In this document: positions 1 to 24,990 of the stretch, piece after piece | How positions within the stretch are numbered: the stretch's first letter is position 1 | Layout of the letters: every line of letters begins with the position of its first letter | Source of the DNA: Omphiscola glabra | Taxonomy: Eukaryota; Mollusca; Gastropoda; Lymnaeidae | Direction of reading: 5' to 3' | Assembly: GCA_964017045.1 (NCBI GenBank) | Contig: OZ024794.1 | Span: 50,845,013 to 50,909,012 of the forward strand | DNA length: 64,000 bases | Notes under the pieces: generated by a model | Databases searched by the model: none | What the model saw: only the letters and a program-made list of their open reading frames with translations | What the model was told of the DNA's origin: nothing | Translations under genes and position numbers: made by a program

Positions 1-779
1 GGCTTAACCGAGTGCAGTTTTTTTACACCGGGTTCGGATATTTTGAGAAAATACCTGGTGGACCAAGTGTTACAAAAAAGAGTTAACTTCTCATTATCTA
101 TAAATAATAGGCACACAGACAGTCCTATGGCATACCTGTTGGCCTTTAAACAATAGGCCTACAGAAACATCTACATCGTACCTGCCAGCATTTAAACAAT
201 AGTCCTACAGACCATCTTTATTGATTAATATAATAGTTGCCTCTGAAAAAATTCAACAGTCTTATCTGGGTTCAACTGACACGCATGGCGCTCGCTGCTT
301 ACAGCCCCTTTCCCCCCACTTAGTACTATTAATATAAAACATGATGAATAGGGGTGGGCTGGTTGTGAATAATGAGCAGCCACACCAGAAGAGAAATATA
401 GAAGAGATATTACAGATATATATAGCAAATTTCAAATTTAAAAAATGAAACCAGAATCAACTTTTTAGCTTTAGTAATTTTTGAGATGCGAATTTTTAAA
501 ATTGGAGTTCGATTTGTATTTTTTATTATGAATTGCACCTCCATATTTTATGACCCAATTTCACTGATGGTGCCACATACATAACTGCTTAAATATTAAT
601 TATAATTTTATACAACTTTTATTTTCGGAAGCAATCATTAATGCTAAGTACTGTATTGAAAGTTCTAATTTCAAAATTAATTCTAACAATATAATGCAAT
701 TAAAATAAATGATAACTTATCTAGCTATGTAATATGTATTATTACATTAAATAAAATATGGATGCTCAGTTTACCAAGT

Positions 780-970
780 CTAGTGTCCCTTATATATATA
801 TATAGTCTATGTAAGACAAGGAGTCACTTAAAAATAATACTGGTTATGGACTACTTATTTTGAACTTTCAACTTTTGCATATTATTAATTAATTAAAGTT
901 TCCTACAACCAATAATTTAATTGTGTTTGCACAAGGCACATTCATTCTCTTATAAAGGAAACTATGAGAC
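780..970 (-). repeat. Dispersed repeat, copy 1
   Basis: Read on the minus strand, this segment aligns imperfectly with plus-strand 51690-51870. Both contain GTTGAAAGTTCAAAATAAGT, an upstream TTTAATTAATTA, a TGTGCAAA block and a downstream TAGACTATATA. No coding potential or terminal repeats were found, so the element class is unknown. Confidence 0.5.
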
Positions 971-1859
971 TAATACTAAAGTACTAAAGTTAAGCACAAG
1001 CAAGTGACTGTGTTGGCCATGACAATGTTTTGCACACTGCAAATAAAAATAAACAGCATTTATAATATGGACTCTACCATGTTTTTAAACCTAAAATTAA
1101 ATTAGTCTTGTTTAAATTACTTCTAAGTTCAATTTAAAACACAATTTATCGGATCTATTTTGATGTCAATAGTGGTAATGATTAAATATTTCATAAGAAT
1201 TGGCATCTACTGCCATTAGAAAGGGGTGTGGTTGAAATTGGGCTGAGTGACCTTATCATAATGCAGCTTACTGGGACAAGCATAACAAACATCGGACATG
1301 ACCTCTACACCAATGGGAATCGGCACACATATACATCAGCAGCATATTCTAATATGCTTTTCAGTATTTCATGTTCTTTTAATTTCTTCAAACTCAAACA
1401 TTTTTTAGGCCTGAGGAAAAGATGCCTTTTATAAACCTATGATGAATTTCCAAATTTAAGGTAGATCAAAATAGGCAAAATGCTACGTTGAAATATAGGT
1501 CAAGATGACCACTATTGTGAACAAGTGGAAGAATACCACTATTTAGTATTTTATGACAAACTAATCCTTTCATTATTTAAAAAGCACCAGCGTCCAAAAA
1601 TTAAAAACTCTGAGCCGACTCCCATTCACCATAAAAAAATTTTAAAAGCAGTCTCCCTTGTTTTATCTAAGTGCCTATATAGTCATAGTAATTCAGGATA
1701 TTATTAATTGGGGCCTATTCTAATTGATAATGGTTGCTAAATTTTCTACTAAAAGGAAAAGTGCTATTTACTGTCACTTCTGAATTTCTTAATGCCGGAC
1801 TGGGCTCCTTCTCTTCTATTTCTATGTTTTGAGGGCCAACGATCATTGATCATTATGGC

Positions 1860-2030
1860 TATAGTACTAGTAGAAAAATAGAAGACTACCGAGAATGACT
1901 AGTCACGCAGAGTTAGAGTAATATTAATAAAGTTAAGTATTAGTACTAAATTAGTAGTAGTGAGTAGAGTGTAAGTCACTGTTTTACTGTAACTGTAAGT
2001 ATAAGTAAGTGGTAGTAAGAAAAGTCAACA
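1860..2030 (-). repeat. ACT/AGT-rich degenerate tract
   Basis: Cryptically simple sequence dominated by ACT/AGT and TAGT/ACTA words, beginning a few bases past the tankyrase exon 1 donor. Similar tracts lie just inside the first introns of WFS1 and PMS1 and upstream of the HECTD2 start. The origin is unknown. Confidence 0.4.
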
Positions 2031-2033
2031 TAC

Positions 2034-2223
2034 CTGCAGCAAAGTGGAGTGGTGTTGACTTTCTGCCAGCAGTATCCTTAGCATTCACATTTTGAGGAGT
2101 TATTAATTTTTTTACTTTACCAAGGTCTCCATTTCTACAGGCTTCGAATAATTCTCTACCTGGGTCATTTTGGGAGGGTGCACTGCTTTCAGTTGTCAGT
2201 GCTGCCCGACGACCCGTCGCCAT
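2034..2223 (-). CDS. TNKS: Tankyrase, first coding exon (partial gene)
   Basis: Tankyrase is a poly(ADP-ribose) polymerase with ankyrin-repeat clusters, a SAM domain and a PARP catalytic domain. It acts in Wnt signalling (axin turnover), telomere and spindle biology. Only exon 1 is present. ATG at 2223-2221 opens [14 protein letters not shown], followed by the strongly conserved [18 protein letters not shown] and a block with [15 protein letters not shown], the start of the first ankyrin repeat; this pattern is diagnostic of tankyrases. The exon has 63 codons plus one base and ends at a good donor (G|GTATGT, intron from 2033 down). The short unstructured N-terminus looks more like vertebrate TNKS2 than TNKS1. 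The rest lies beyond the left edge. HECTD2 lies upstream on the same strand, as in vertebrates. Confidence 0.93.
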
Positions 2224-2267
2224 TTTGACTCAATCATAACATCTCGGACTGTAACATTTAAATCCAA

Positions 2268-2282
2268 GCTGTCGCGAGAGTA
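2268..2282 (-). promoter_or_regulatory. TCTCGCGA-type promoter motif upstream of tankyrase
   Basis: About 50 bp upstream of the tankyrase ATG, the minus strand reads CTCTCGCGACAG. It contains TCTCGCGA, matching 9 of 10 positions of the palindromic TCTCGCGAGA element found at many metazoan housekeeping promoters. CG dinucleotides are otherwise rare in this AT-rich window. Function is inferred from sequence and position only. Confidence 0.35.
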
Positions 2283-2383
2283 TTTATTTTTGAAAATCTA
2301 CAAAACATTATGGTCCAAAACTATAAAACTGCAATTATAAATATAAATTTAAACGAAAGCTACTTAGTTAATTAGGTCTCAGT

Positions 2384-3042
2384 CAGGACCGGCCCTATGG
2401 TTACTGGCGCCCCGGAAAAGCTTAACTTTGGCGCCCCTTTGAAATATAGTCATAAAAATGTGTGCAAGGAAAAAACTGGGGAATAGGTAATGACTTTATT
2501 AGACCTAGGTTATAGGTGTTTTTTTTTTTTAAAAAGAAAATGAACAATAAATTATTTTCTTAAATTGTATTGTATTAGGACAGAATGAACACAGCCTACC
2601 GTGGGAAGTATGAACAATTAGCCTACCGTGGGAAGTATGAACAATTAGCCTACCGCTGGCATTATGAATAATTAGCATACCGATTACATTTTTTCATAGC
2701 CTTTAGATCAGCAAATCTATTTATTGTACTTTATATTTTTCTTTCAAGGCGCCCACATGAAATGATTTTACCTATAGGTAATTACTAAAACAAATTAAGG
2801 TTAAACCTGAAAGAGGAACGCAACAAAACAAAGAACGTGTCGGCAGGAAGCCTTTGTTAGCGTACAAACAGAAAAAAACAGAATATTAAAAAATATCACT
2901 TAGCTGAGAAGTAGTATCCAAGAGGGCAGCAAATGAATTATCACTCTAATGATTTTACCTGTTTTGGAAGATCTTTGAGGGCGTCTAAGCACATGGTGCC
3001 CTGGGCAACTGCCAGAGTTGCCAGTAGCTTGAGCCGGCCATG
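2384..3042. mobile_element. Non-autonomous hAT-like element, 659 bp, with 8-bp TSD
   Basis: The left end reads CAGGACCGGCCCTATGG and the right end finishes GAGCCGGCCATG, an imperfect terminal inverted repeat around CCGGC. Flanks are GTCTCAGT (2376-2383) and CTCTCAGT (3043-3050), a 7-of-8 match to an 8-bp target-site duplication, which is the hAT hallmark. There is no transposase frame. Internally it has GGCGCCCC-rich subterminal sequence and a short tandem array at 2594-2682. Confidence 0.7.
2594..2682. repeat. 27-bp tandem repeat, about 3.3 copies, inside the hAT-like element
   Basis: Units at 2594-2620, 2621-2647 and 2648-2674 begin GCCTACCG and end ACAATTA or ATAATTA, followed by a partial GCATACCG. 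The first two are identical and the third has diverged. Confidence 0.75.
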
Positions 3043-4191
3043 CTCTCAGTTTACAATAGTCCACATAGGGTAATTAATAAAGAATAAGATTAAAAACGAA
3101 AAATCATCTATACATTTTTCACTGTTTCATACCAGGGATTTGGACTGGAGTTCTGACTATGAGCTAGAGGTCGGAGCTCTGGAGCAAGGTATATTTGCTC
3201 GGAGCTGGTAACATTTCTTACAGCTTTGAGGTTTAAAATATTATTTTAAAAAAAATTAAAATTGAATTTTTATAATTAATTTGTTCAAATTGATGCACTA
3301 TTCTTCTACCAGTTATGTTGCACAACTTTTCTGCCATACTCTTTTATAGATATGTCGCCCCACTACATTCTTTCCCCAATCTTCTACCAGCTACGATTCA
3401 CCACTCTTTTACAGCCATGTTCCACCCACCTTCCACTAGCTATCTTGCCGCACTCTTTTAAAGCTATGTTGCCACCAGTTGCTCAATAATTGTGCATATT
3501 TTTCAGCAAATTAAAGTTATCAAAGCCTGTAATTATTGAAAAAAAATATTAGTAGGCCTATAATTTTTATTTTGGTTTAATTCTTAAAATTCTTAGATTA
3601 GTTGTGTAGATGGAAAGTTGTGTAATCAAAACAGTGTAGTTCCATACTAGACAATAATTATGAATTCAATTCCAAACCTAACTTTTATAATTTAAAATAT
3701 GCTTTTATTTCCTCCTAAAAAATCCCCCCACTCGAGTATGTGTATTGTTTTATATCCCATATTATTTTTTTTTGACCTGGAGAAATTCAAGAGCAGTCAT
3801 GTTGCTATACTCTCCAACCTGCTATACTCTCCAACCTGCTATGCTCTCCCACTCTTCTACTAGCTCATTTGGACACCAGGAAGTGGGTCACAATTGAGAT
3901 GCAAGATAGAGGTCACTCAAGAGTAAGTGGAGGTCACTGGTGACCTGCTGATCATAAAGGATTTATTGTCATCGGGGATGGGTATTAGTACAAAATTTTG
4001 CTCAAATGGATATCAGGAAGTGGGTAAAAACTGAGATGCATGATTCCATCACAAACAAACGGACAGAGCAGCAACCTAATAAAAAGATTATAAAAAAAGG
4101 TGCCGCCCGGGGCCGACCACACTCCACGCAACCTTCATACGACACTGCAACAGTGCCCTACCTTATAACATCAAATCCTATCACTACTATA

Positions 4192-5097
4192 GTCTCTAAT
4201 GCAGCTAACAATAAATCAGCACCTTGGTCGCTTTCATTTAAGCAAATGTCTCGTCTCTTTCTGTGATGAGCTAAACTGCAACATGTCAAAAAGTATGCTT
4301 TAACTTTCACTCAATCATAGAGAATCTCTCACAAAATGTACATTAATTTTAACTTTCACAATTTGATATTGGGACATTAGTGATTAGCATTATTTGGAGA
4401 TTCTGTTATCATGTACCCTACATTTAGCATAACTAGGGCAGTTGTCGCATTGCGGCGCCCATCCCTCTCCATGCAGAAAAGACAAAAATGATGACGAATA
4501 GCACCACTGGCATCACCACTGAAATTAAGGTCGGTGAGGAAAGATTAGAGACAGTTGGCAGCTTCAAGTACCTCGGAGCAATAGTTTCGGAAGAAGGCTC
4601 CAAGCCCAAATTGATGGCCAGGATTGCGCAGACGACAACACTAAAGAGGCTCAAGAAAATATGGAACGACAAAAATATAGCCCCCAGCACCAAAATCAGG
4701 CTGATGCGCTCATTAATCCTCTCCATTTCCTTATATGCCTGTGAGTCCTGGACATTAACAGCAGAACTTGAAAAGAAAATAAAGGCGATGTTTCAGAGGC
4801 ATTCTTGGCATCTGCTATAGAGACCATATCACCAATGAACAAGTAAAAGAAAGGATTCGTCAAGCAACTGGGCAGTATGATGACTTCCTGGCGTCTGTAA
4901 AAAAGCGCAAACTTGAGTGGTATGGCCACGTGACAAGAAAACAAGGGCTCGCCAAAGAAATCATACAGGACACAACTAGAGGAAGGAGTAGAAGAGAAAA
5001 ACAGAGAAAAAGATGGGAAGATAACATCAAAGAGTGGACAGGCTCGGAATTCTTGTCACTCGTACACACTAGAGGCAATTTTAATAAGGATTCTACG
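4192..5097 (+). mobile_element. Chimeric LINE-derived repeat unit, copy A
   Basis: A discrete unit of about 906 bp nearly identical to 33582-34490, with matching ends (GTCTCTAATGCAGC... and ...AAGGATTCTACG). The first 270 bp or so are non-LINE. The middle encodes a degraded C-terminal piece of a non-LTR reverse transcriptase (VGSFKYLGAIVSEEG, LYACESWTL, then WYGHVTRKQGLAKE and QRKRWEDNIKEW). The last 60 bp or so are again non-LINE. Relative to copy B, this copy lacks about 11 bases near 4788, which breaks the frame. It is immediately followed by the tail of another LINE copy (from 5098). Confidence 0.7.
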
Positions 5098-5360
5098 CAA
5101 GCGCAAACTTGAATGATATGGCCACGAGACCAGAAAACAAGGGCTCGCCAAAGAAATCTTACAGGGCACTACTGGAGGAGGAAGAAGAAGAGGAAGACAG
5201 AGAAAAAGATGTGAAGATAACATCAATGAATGGACGGGATTACAACTAGGCGATGCTATGCATAGGGCAGGAGACCGAGAGGAATGGAGAAGAATAGTTT
5301 TTATGTCATCTGTGGCACCCCAATGGTCGAAGGACTACGGAACATGATGATGATGATTTG
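5098..5360 (+). mobile_element. 3' end of an RTE-like non-LTR retrotransposon (degraded)
   Basis: The frame reads KRKLE-stop-YGHETRKQGLAKE and continues through an RRRGRQRKR-rich block to EWTGLQLGDAMHRAGDREEW, then APQWSKDYGT. It ends in an ATGATGATGATG tail at about 5344-5356. This is the usual extreme C-terminus and simple-repeat tail of RTE-like LINEs. A stop codon and strong 5' truncation show it is dead. Confidence 0.7.
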
Positions 5361-6399
5361 GAGATTGGGAACGACTGGCTTCATGTCCATACTCAAACCA
5401 ACGACAGCATCATGGAATTTCCTGACAGGATCCTACAACCCCTTTTTAAACACTGAAAATGTGGAAAAAGATATGTTACAAAATTCTAGGACACTGGGCT
5501 AATAAGTCAACATTCTCAACATATTCAACTCCCTTGCCTTTTAGTATTGCACATTCATAACTGACCATATGCTGGAGACCTTGAGATATTTTTTGTATAT
5601 TCTCGCTTCGCTACTTTAGATGCCCCCATCTGGTTAGAAATCAAACATAGGAACCACAAGAATTGTATTTTTTAGGTTTTCCGAATTGCTGTGTTGAACA
5701 ATGGAAGAAACAAACCCAAGAGTATTGTAATGGTGCTAAAACTGTGACAGATGTTATATATCCTAATTTGCCTTATACACATAAACTAAGTTCAATAATG
5801 ATAATAAGTGATGGTCATCATTAGCACACAAAATTTTTTAAAATTATTTATTCTTTGTCATTTTGGGGAAAGCCATCATTGCAACATTCTATTACTATTG
5901 TAACACTATGACCAACAATCCAGTAGTTCCTTTTATTCCATTCTCTTACCCTCAATTGATGTATTTAGTTGCAACCATCACGAGTGAGTTGAGATATCTT
6001 TTGGTTTCAGCATCATTCAAACTTTATTAAAACCAGGAATGTTCCCCTTGAACTTAATGTCCACAAATCTGACTACTCTGAAATCCGCTCACACTGACTT
6101 TGTGCATGGCAACATGCCTAGCTCCCATTGGGATTAACTACAATAAATTAAATTGTTAGCTTTTTACATTTCAGTATTTTATTCATTTCAAAATAATAAA
6201 TATCTGTTTTAATTTTAAATATGTCAATGTTACAAAAAAGTTTCAAAATCTAAGGAATACAATTTTTAGATTTTAACAACATAAGAAAACGTGCGGTGAA
6301 GCAAATCTATTTCAATAAAAAGTTACATTCACACAATTTCAAGAGCCTTATTGCTGAAAACAGCATATAACAAAACATAACATTTTATATATTTTGTAA

Positions 6400-6430
6400 A
6401 TAAATAAATATATATATAGTATTTATATAT

Positions 6431-6502
<72 letters not shown>
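6400..6502. repeat. (TA)n microsatellite
   Basis: Almost pure TA dinucleotides with a few interruptions (TTTATATATATTG, TGTATA), flanked by AAATAAATAAAT-type sequence. Confidence 0.9.
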
Positions 6503-9191
6503 TTTCTGTCCTGTTTTCGTTTATAAAAAAACATATGCCCTTTGAAAATCTAGTAGCATCATTAATATGTCACAGAGCAGTGGCAATGTATCACAGACAA
6601 ATTTTTTCATGAATAACTATTTTTACACAAATATAAATATATTGCACATTATTATTGTTGACTATGACCTGATATAAGGCAAAACGATAAAGTAAATCTT
6701 ATGCTCTATTCATTTGTCGCATAATACAGTTAGATTCACTTCTTTTTTAACACTGATCAAATTGTATTAGAACTTGAGTTGCTTGATATTTTATTATGGA
6801 AAAATCCTGGTTAGTAATAGTACTAACAAATTTGCCAACAATACTAATAGTTTCATTAATTCTTAGTACAGTCTCATTATATTATTAAAAAATTGTAATT
6901 TGATCTTGGCTACTAAATAGGCCAATTGGTAAATATAATTCATAAGAAATATAAGAACAATGTAGTTGGCTACAGATAAAATTTTGTTGAATTAACTTTT
7001 TATTTGATACATTTAGATGTTAATCAGAAAAAAAAAATTAAGCAAATAAAAATAATAATTTTAAGATCATTAATATTTTTTTTACATGTGGCGACAGAAT
7101 TATGCTTCATATATACAGTCCCGCCAATGAAATGTGATTTAAATATAAGATAAGTTTATTTGTGATTTTTTTAAAAAGCATTTTAGCACAAGATGGCTCA
7201 GCTTAAATAAATGTGTACTGAAATAGTAACTTGAACAAAGTATGACTTAAAAATCTTTTGAAATTAATTGTCAATTTTTAAAAAAAATTACTAAATATTC
7301 ATATAGAATGAAATTTGATTTCACTTTCACAAATCAACAATTAAAAGAAATACATGCAATGTTTCTCTCTGCTTAACATCTATAAAAAGGTGATTTAAAA
7401 AAATGATTAACAGATTGACAAGGCATTTTTTTAAATTTCTAAATATTTACTATAATGTACAAAAGGCATCTACTACATTAAGTAAAAAGTTTTGAGTTTG
7501 GCTGAACTAATTTATTAAGCTTATGCTTCATGCAGTTCTTTGATTTATTTTAGCCTTTAAATCAAATTACTTAAAACTTCACCTCAAAAAGAACATTCAA
7601 TTTTTAATTATTTTTTTTACATTTCAAAATACATCTAACATTTTTGAGATCTCTTATAAGTGAATTTAAAGACAACAATATGAAACCTCAAGACTATAGA
7701 TAATAAAATATAAGCATATATTGTAATTCAGAAATTTTGTGTTGAAACCAAATATTTTCTGCTAAATCCATTTAAAAGTGATATCCTGAATAAAAGTTCT
7801 CACTTTTGTGTTACATATGAGAAATTAGAACATCTCATTGAGCATACAAAAATTAACATAAATTATAACATCAACTTTCACATATATCCTGTCATTCTCC
7901 TGGCATTACAACTCATAACAATGGACCTAACCTGATCAACATCTATAAAAGAAAAAGTGATGATATTGAGTAAACCATAAAACGTTAAAAGAAATGAAAT
8001 AATCTGAATTATTTGGTGAGTGACATACAAAAAATGAATGATACACATTTACTAGACTGATATGTGTATTTTTAACACAAATAGTTTGATTTATAAGTAT
8101 TATTAAATGTCATGAGAGGTGATGACAGTTACATAAACAAATAATAATACTTAAGAACCAGGGCCTCCATTTCATAAACAGCTCAAATCATTTTAAGATG
8201 TGTTCTATTATTTAGGTTTAAACATGATTTCAATGTATAATAATATTCAATATCCTTGCATCTGATATTGCCAAAAAATAACTGTGTTGCCTTGCTTACC
8301 AATGCTTAAGCCCAAAACTGATAAATAACATTAAGCTGATGTGAGATATTGTCATTATGTGAACACATTTGAAAAAATTGGAAAGACACAATAGTTACCA
8401 TAAAATATGAAGAGCTTATTTTCAAAACGCGGTATTCACCATTTTTAAAAAAATGAAAAAACCTAACCATTTTGTAGAGCAAAACAGGTTCGTTTAGGAC
8501 ATGGTAAATTCTATATACTAAACACATTATATTCCTATTTTATTTGTGTCTAAAAATGATTTAATCCTCTAAACACTTTATTAATTTTTTGTAAAAAGTT
8601 GAATAATCTCAAAACCCCCAAAATGGATATACAGCATTTTGAAAATCAGCTCTTCATATATAACATTAAGAAAAGTATATACTTTGAATAGGATTTTAAC
8701 TTTTAGAGTCTGTGATGCTTTACTGAGAATGGTGTATTTGTTAACTATTTATGTAATTTAAAAGAAAAAAAATAATTAAATTTTATCACACTAAATTACA
8801 GCTTTCTTCAAAAACCAATTTTTTTTTTTAGTTTTGGACTCATCAGTTTTTAGAGAAAAGTGTGCAATGGTTGAAACAACTTTGAGGTCAGCATCTACAA
8901 ACAAAATATTATCTTGGAAGTCGTGGAATGCATCTAATTACTGGTGCAAAAGACATTTATTTTGTAAACAAGGGTTCTTTTCAATTAAGCTTCTTAGTGC
9001 TTTAATTCAGAAAAAGTGCAGAAGAAATAATAAGTTTCAAATGTTTTTTTTAAAATTTTTTTACCTTTAATGTATAAAGTTCATCAGGTATAAAATCATG
9101 GTATTGTTAAATGAACAGAAGTTTAAGCAAGACATTTTCTTTGGACTCAAAGAAGTACTTATTTTAAAAACAAAATAGAAGACTGACATAT

Positions 9192-9197
9192 TTTATT
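9192..9197 (-). terminator. Candidate HECTD2 polyadenylation signal
   Basis: On the minus strand this is AATAAA, about 267 nt past the HECTD2 stop codon and the first canonical hexamer I see after it. The window is AT-rich, so chance occurrence is likely. Confidence 0.3.
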
Positions 9198-9463
9198 TAT
9201 GTAAATGTTATAAAAATATAACTTAACATACGATCCATTACACAAAAATTTGACTTTACGCAACTGTTAATTATACTTATTTTCAAGACTTATCTGCTTT
9301 GCGCTTAAATACTCTGCGGATACAGTAGCATCTTTTTAAAACAACTTGAGAACTGAATATGCAACTAATAATTAATAAATAGCTAAAATAAAGATGGGTC
9401 ACTTTGTTGAATATCAAATGTTCAATGGCTTATATCACTCCCCCGTTGTCTGCTACAGTTATT

Positions 9464-22301
<12,838 letters not shown>

Positions 22302-23145
22302 ACGGCTTTGTAATGACGTTGAAGCCAGTTTCAAAATGAATTCATGTGTTTCCAATATTTATGGTTTCTGAAATGGTATTTATAATATATAAACATTACA
22401 TAAATAGTTATGGCAGTAATGACCATATTTAATTTTTGGGATGAGCCAGGTACTGACCCGGATACCCTGAAATACTGAGTATTAGTATTAGCACAACCAG
22501 CACATAACTGGCTAAAAAATGGAACCAATCTGGCTGATTTAAAAAAAAAAAGAGTTATCTTCCCATTTCTATAATGTGCTCCAAATAATTGTGAAAAAAT
22601 GAAAAGTACATGTATGGAACCAGTACATCTTCTTTACATTTTAAAAAAATAATTCTTTTACCTGAATTATGTTAATAATAATATAAAACAGACTAGTGAT
22701 ATACCAAATGTAATCTAAATTAAACGGCAAAGCTCTAAAAAAAATAATATACTTGCTATGAATTTTGTGTGATTAGTTGTCTAAGCAAGATGCATAAATT
22801 AGGATGTAACCATGGCACTTTCTATTTTCAATTGATATTTCATATCACATGCTGACTGGCTGTTGATACCGAGAAGCCAAAGATTTTTTTGTGTGTGTAT
22901 CCTATCTAAGTTCTATCATTGAATTCAATAATAATAATGTAATTTAACACTCATTTAATAAATGAAGCAACTGGCTTAACTGAAAAAAGGCTATGATGAT
23001 ATCACCATGATGATGATATTAAAATTTATTAAAATAATGTGTATCTTGGTATCAGAAAAATGAAAATTGCAATCAACCAGCAACACTAATGCACATAGCA
23101 AAACTCATCTCCATGTTTGATTTTTGTTATGTTTATAGGAAAGGG

Positions 23146-24051
23146 CAGTTGTTGTCAACCCGTGGGTCACAACCCCATCGAGTATTGCCTGACAAAATTT
23201 CAGGGGTCGCTTGAGAATTTTAGAAATTTGAGGGTGTGTTTTTTTGTGTCAAGTTTTCCATTTTTATTATTTGAATTCTCGTTTTAAAATTTAAATATTA
23301 CCAACAGTAATAGGACTAGTTTCTCATTGTTACTGTTGTTCAACCTCCGCATGCAAAGATGAATAAGGCAATTCTCAACTTGAGTAATAGCCTTGACTTG
23401 AGCTGTATTTTGTTTTAAGTGAGGGAGAGTTGCTCAATTCATCAGCCTTACTCTCTCGTCCTTGCCTATTTGATTCAATGGCAAGAATAAGTCAAGATGA
23501 CTGGAAATAAACCTGGATGACCTGGATGAATTAGCTGACCAGCAGTGTGTGTTTCACTTTCACCCTGCACTTTATGAGTTCTACGTTGCAGGAGTTTTCG
23601 GAATTGTCATAGTTTTACTACAATCAGCTACATAAAATAAAACTATGATTTTGATGTGAGCAGCTAATTTAATATAATTATTTTGGTAGTTTCTTTTCAT
23701 TTAAAAAAACAAACATTGTTTTTATTTATTTATTTATTAATTATTTTTTTCCTGTTAAACTTAAATGTTGGAAGCTTCCAAGCAAAAATATAACCAGGTG
23801 TGTGAATTTAATAAATTTTTATGTGGCTCGACTTACATACCCCCTTAGACTTCCACTCATCTTAGCCCTTATTTCTGCTCCCCTCCACTCAAGTTCAAAT
23901 TTAGAGTACCAGCACCTTTTTATCTAAATAAAAGCTCTGCATTTCGCCCTCCTCAACACCTGTTTCTCAATTTCAGTGTTAAGTTCATCATTGCCACAAC
24001 TTTGCAAAAGTTATAAAGGGATCATGACAATAAACAGGTTGAGAACTGCTG
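23146..24051. mobile_element. Degraded hAT-like element, about 906 bp
   Basis: The left end reads CAGTTGTTGTCAACCCGTGG and the right end finishes AACAGGTTGAGAACTGCTG, whose reverse complement (CAGCAGTTCTCAACCTGTT) matches the left end imperfectly. Subterminal GGGTCACAACCCC and GGGGTCGC resemble the hAT ends at 35260-35455. Flanking octamers (GGAAAGGG and GGTTATGA) are not a convincing duplication. No intact transposase is present. Confidence 0.5.
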
Positions 24052-24660
24052 GGTTATGATTATATTATTAAGCTATTTGTGTTTTGCAAGGTTTTTATTA
24101 TTAAGCCCTTTTTTTAAAATTTCAACTTTGATAATGATGCATTGGATTAGTGATTTCTTCTGGATCTATTTCTATACATGCAATGTTCACTTCTCCCCAT
24201 TGGATAGAACATATTATAGAAAATAAGAAGATAACTATTTTATTTGAAACACCAGGACCTGCCGAAAAAAACTGCAACTGGCTCAGCACTAATATATTTT
24301 CAAAATACAAAATTCCATGTGATTGGACCATAAAAACAGCTTAAAACAGACTCATTTTGTCTAAAGCTTAAGAAAATTTATTTTAAAATTATTTTTTTTA
24401 TCAACTCAGCACTTTTTAATGTTCTGGTAAGAAGTTTGTATATTATTCAGACTAAACCATGACTAGACTAGCTACATGTACCCAGCTACGTAGCAGGTAG
24501 GGGAGTAGGGCAGAATTTTAGGTGATGGAAAGATGCTATATATTTTTCTTAAGAATGATTGACACTACACTGAAACTTGTCCCTCTTTATCAGAGCTTAG
24601 TTCTTTATGAATATTGTCATAGATCAGTAGATTCTATAGATCCTTTATATTATAGGCATT

Positions 24661-24990
24661 TCATCTCAAAACTTCCAGCGTACATTCTGATGTGCTCAAG
24701 ACATTACTTACAAAAATTCTGATCTTGGTGCAGATGGTCAGGTTGTTTGATCTCCAAAAGGATGTCAACATTCTAAACCCCTGATTTGCCTTACTTATTT
24801 TTTGGTCACAGTCATTAGGCCTATCTGTTGTGGCCTTAATCCCTTGGTACTCAAACTCTGTTACATCTTGCAGTGAGCTGTTATTCAAGGTCCTTGTGTC
24901 CATTCCGAAATTTTTTCCCCCATGACCTGAGTATTCCTGGCATTGACTTTAAGGCTTATGGATCTGGCAGTTTTAACTAGTCTGTAGGGG
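24661..24990 (-). pseudogene. Non-LTR retrotransposon reverse-transcriptase remnant
   Basis: Minus-strand frames give RLVKTARSISLKVNAR, then after a frame shift NNSSLQDVTEFEYQGIKATT, DQKISKANQGFRMLTSFWRS and ICTKIRIFVSNVLS. This matches the usual post-catalytic region of LINE reverse transcriptases (KINxxKT, VxEFxYLGS, RIxKAxxAF, LSxxTKIxIFxxxV). No YxDD box, endonuclease or ends remain. Confidence 0.7.

Larger units (their letters stand above)
1..2033 (-). other. Tankyrase intron 1 (partial), no exon seen
   Basis: This stretch lies downstream, on the minus strand, of the tankyrase first-exon donor at 2033-2032, so it should be intron 1. I see no further ankyrin-repeat exon in it. It holds AT-rich sequence, a dispersed repeat copy at about 780-970, and an ACT/AGT-rich tract at about 1860-2030 next to the exon. 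Short open frames here have no recognisable protein. Confidence 0.6.
5361..9463. other. Intergenic region between tankyrase and HECTD2
   Basis: AT-rich sequence without a supported gene. The only clear structures are an AT microsatellite at about 6400-6502 and a possible HECTD2 polyadenylation signal near 9192. Open frames near 8306-8527 and 8834-9070 show no family resemblance and no splice context. Confidence 0.6.

Noticed and set aside
4192..5097. Helitron capturing a LINE piece
   Set aside because: The 5' TCTCTA start is suggestive, but the 3' end lacks CTRR and a nearby hairpin, and the flanks are not A/T.
8306..9070. Open frames between tankyrase and HECTD2
   Set aside because: AT-rich chance frames lacking conserved motifs.
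22302..22355. Longer HECTD2 N-terminus starting at a TTG near 22355
   Set aside because: It has no ATG and an in-frame TAA just upstream; the ATG at 22301 fits a normal start.
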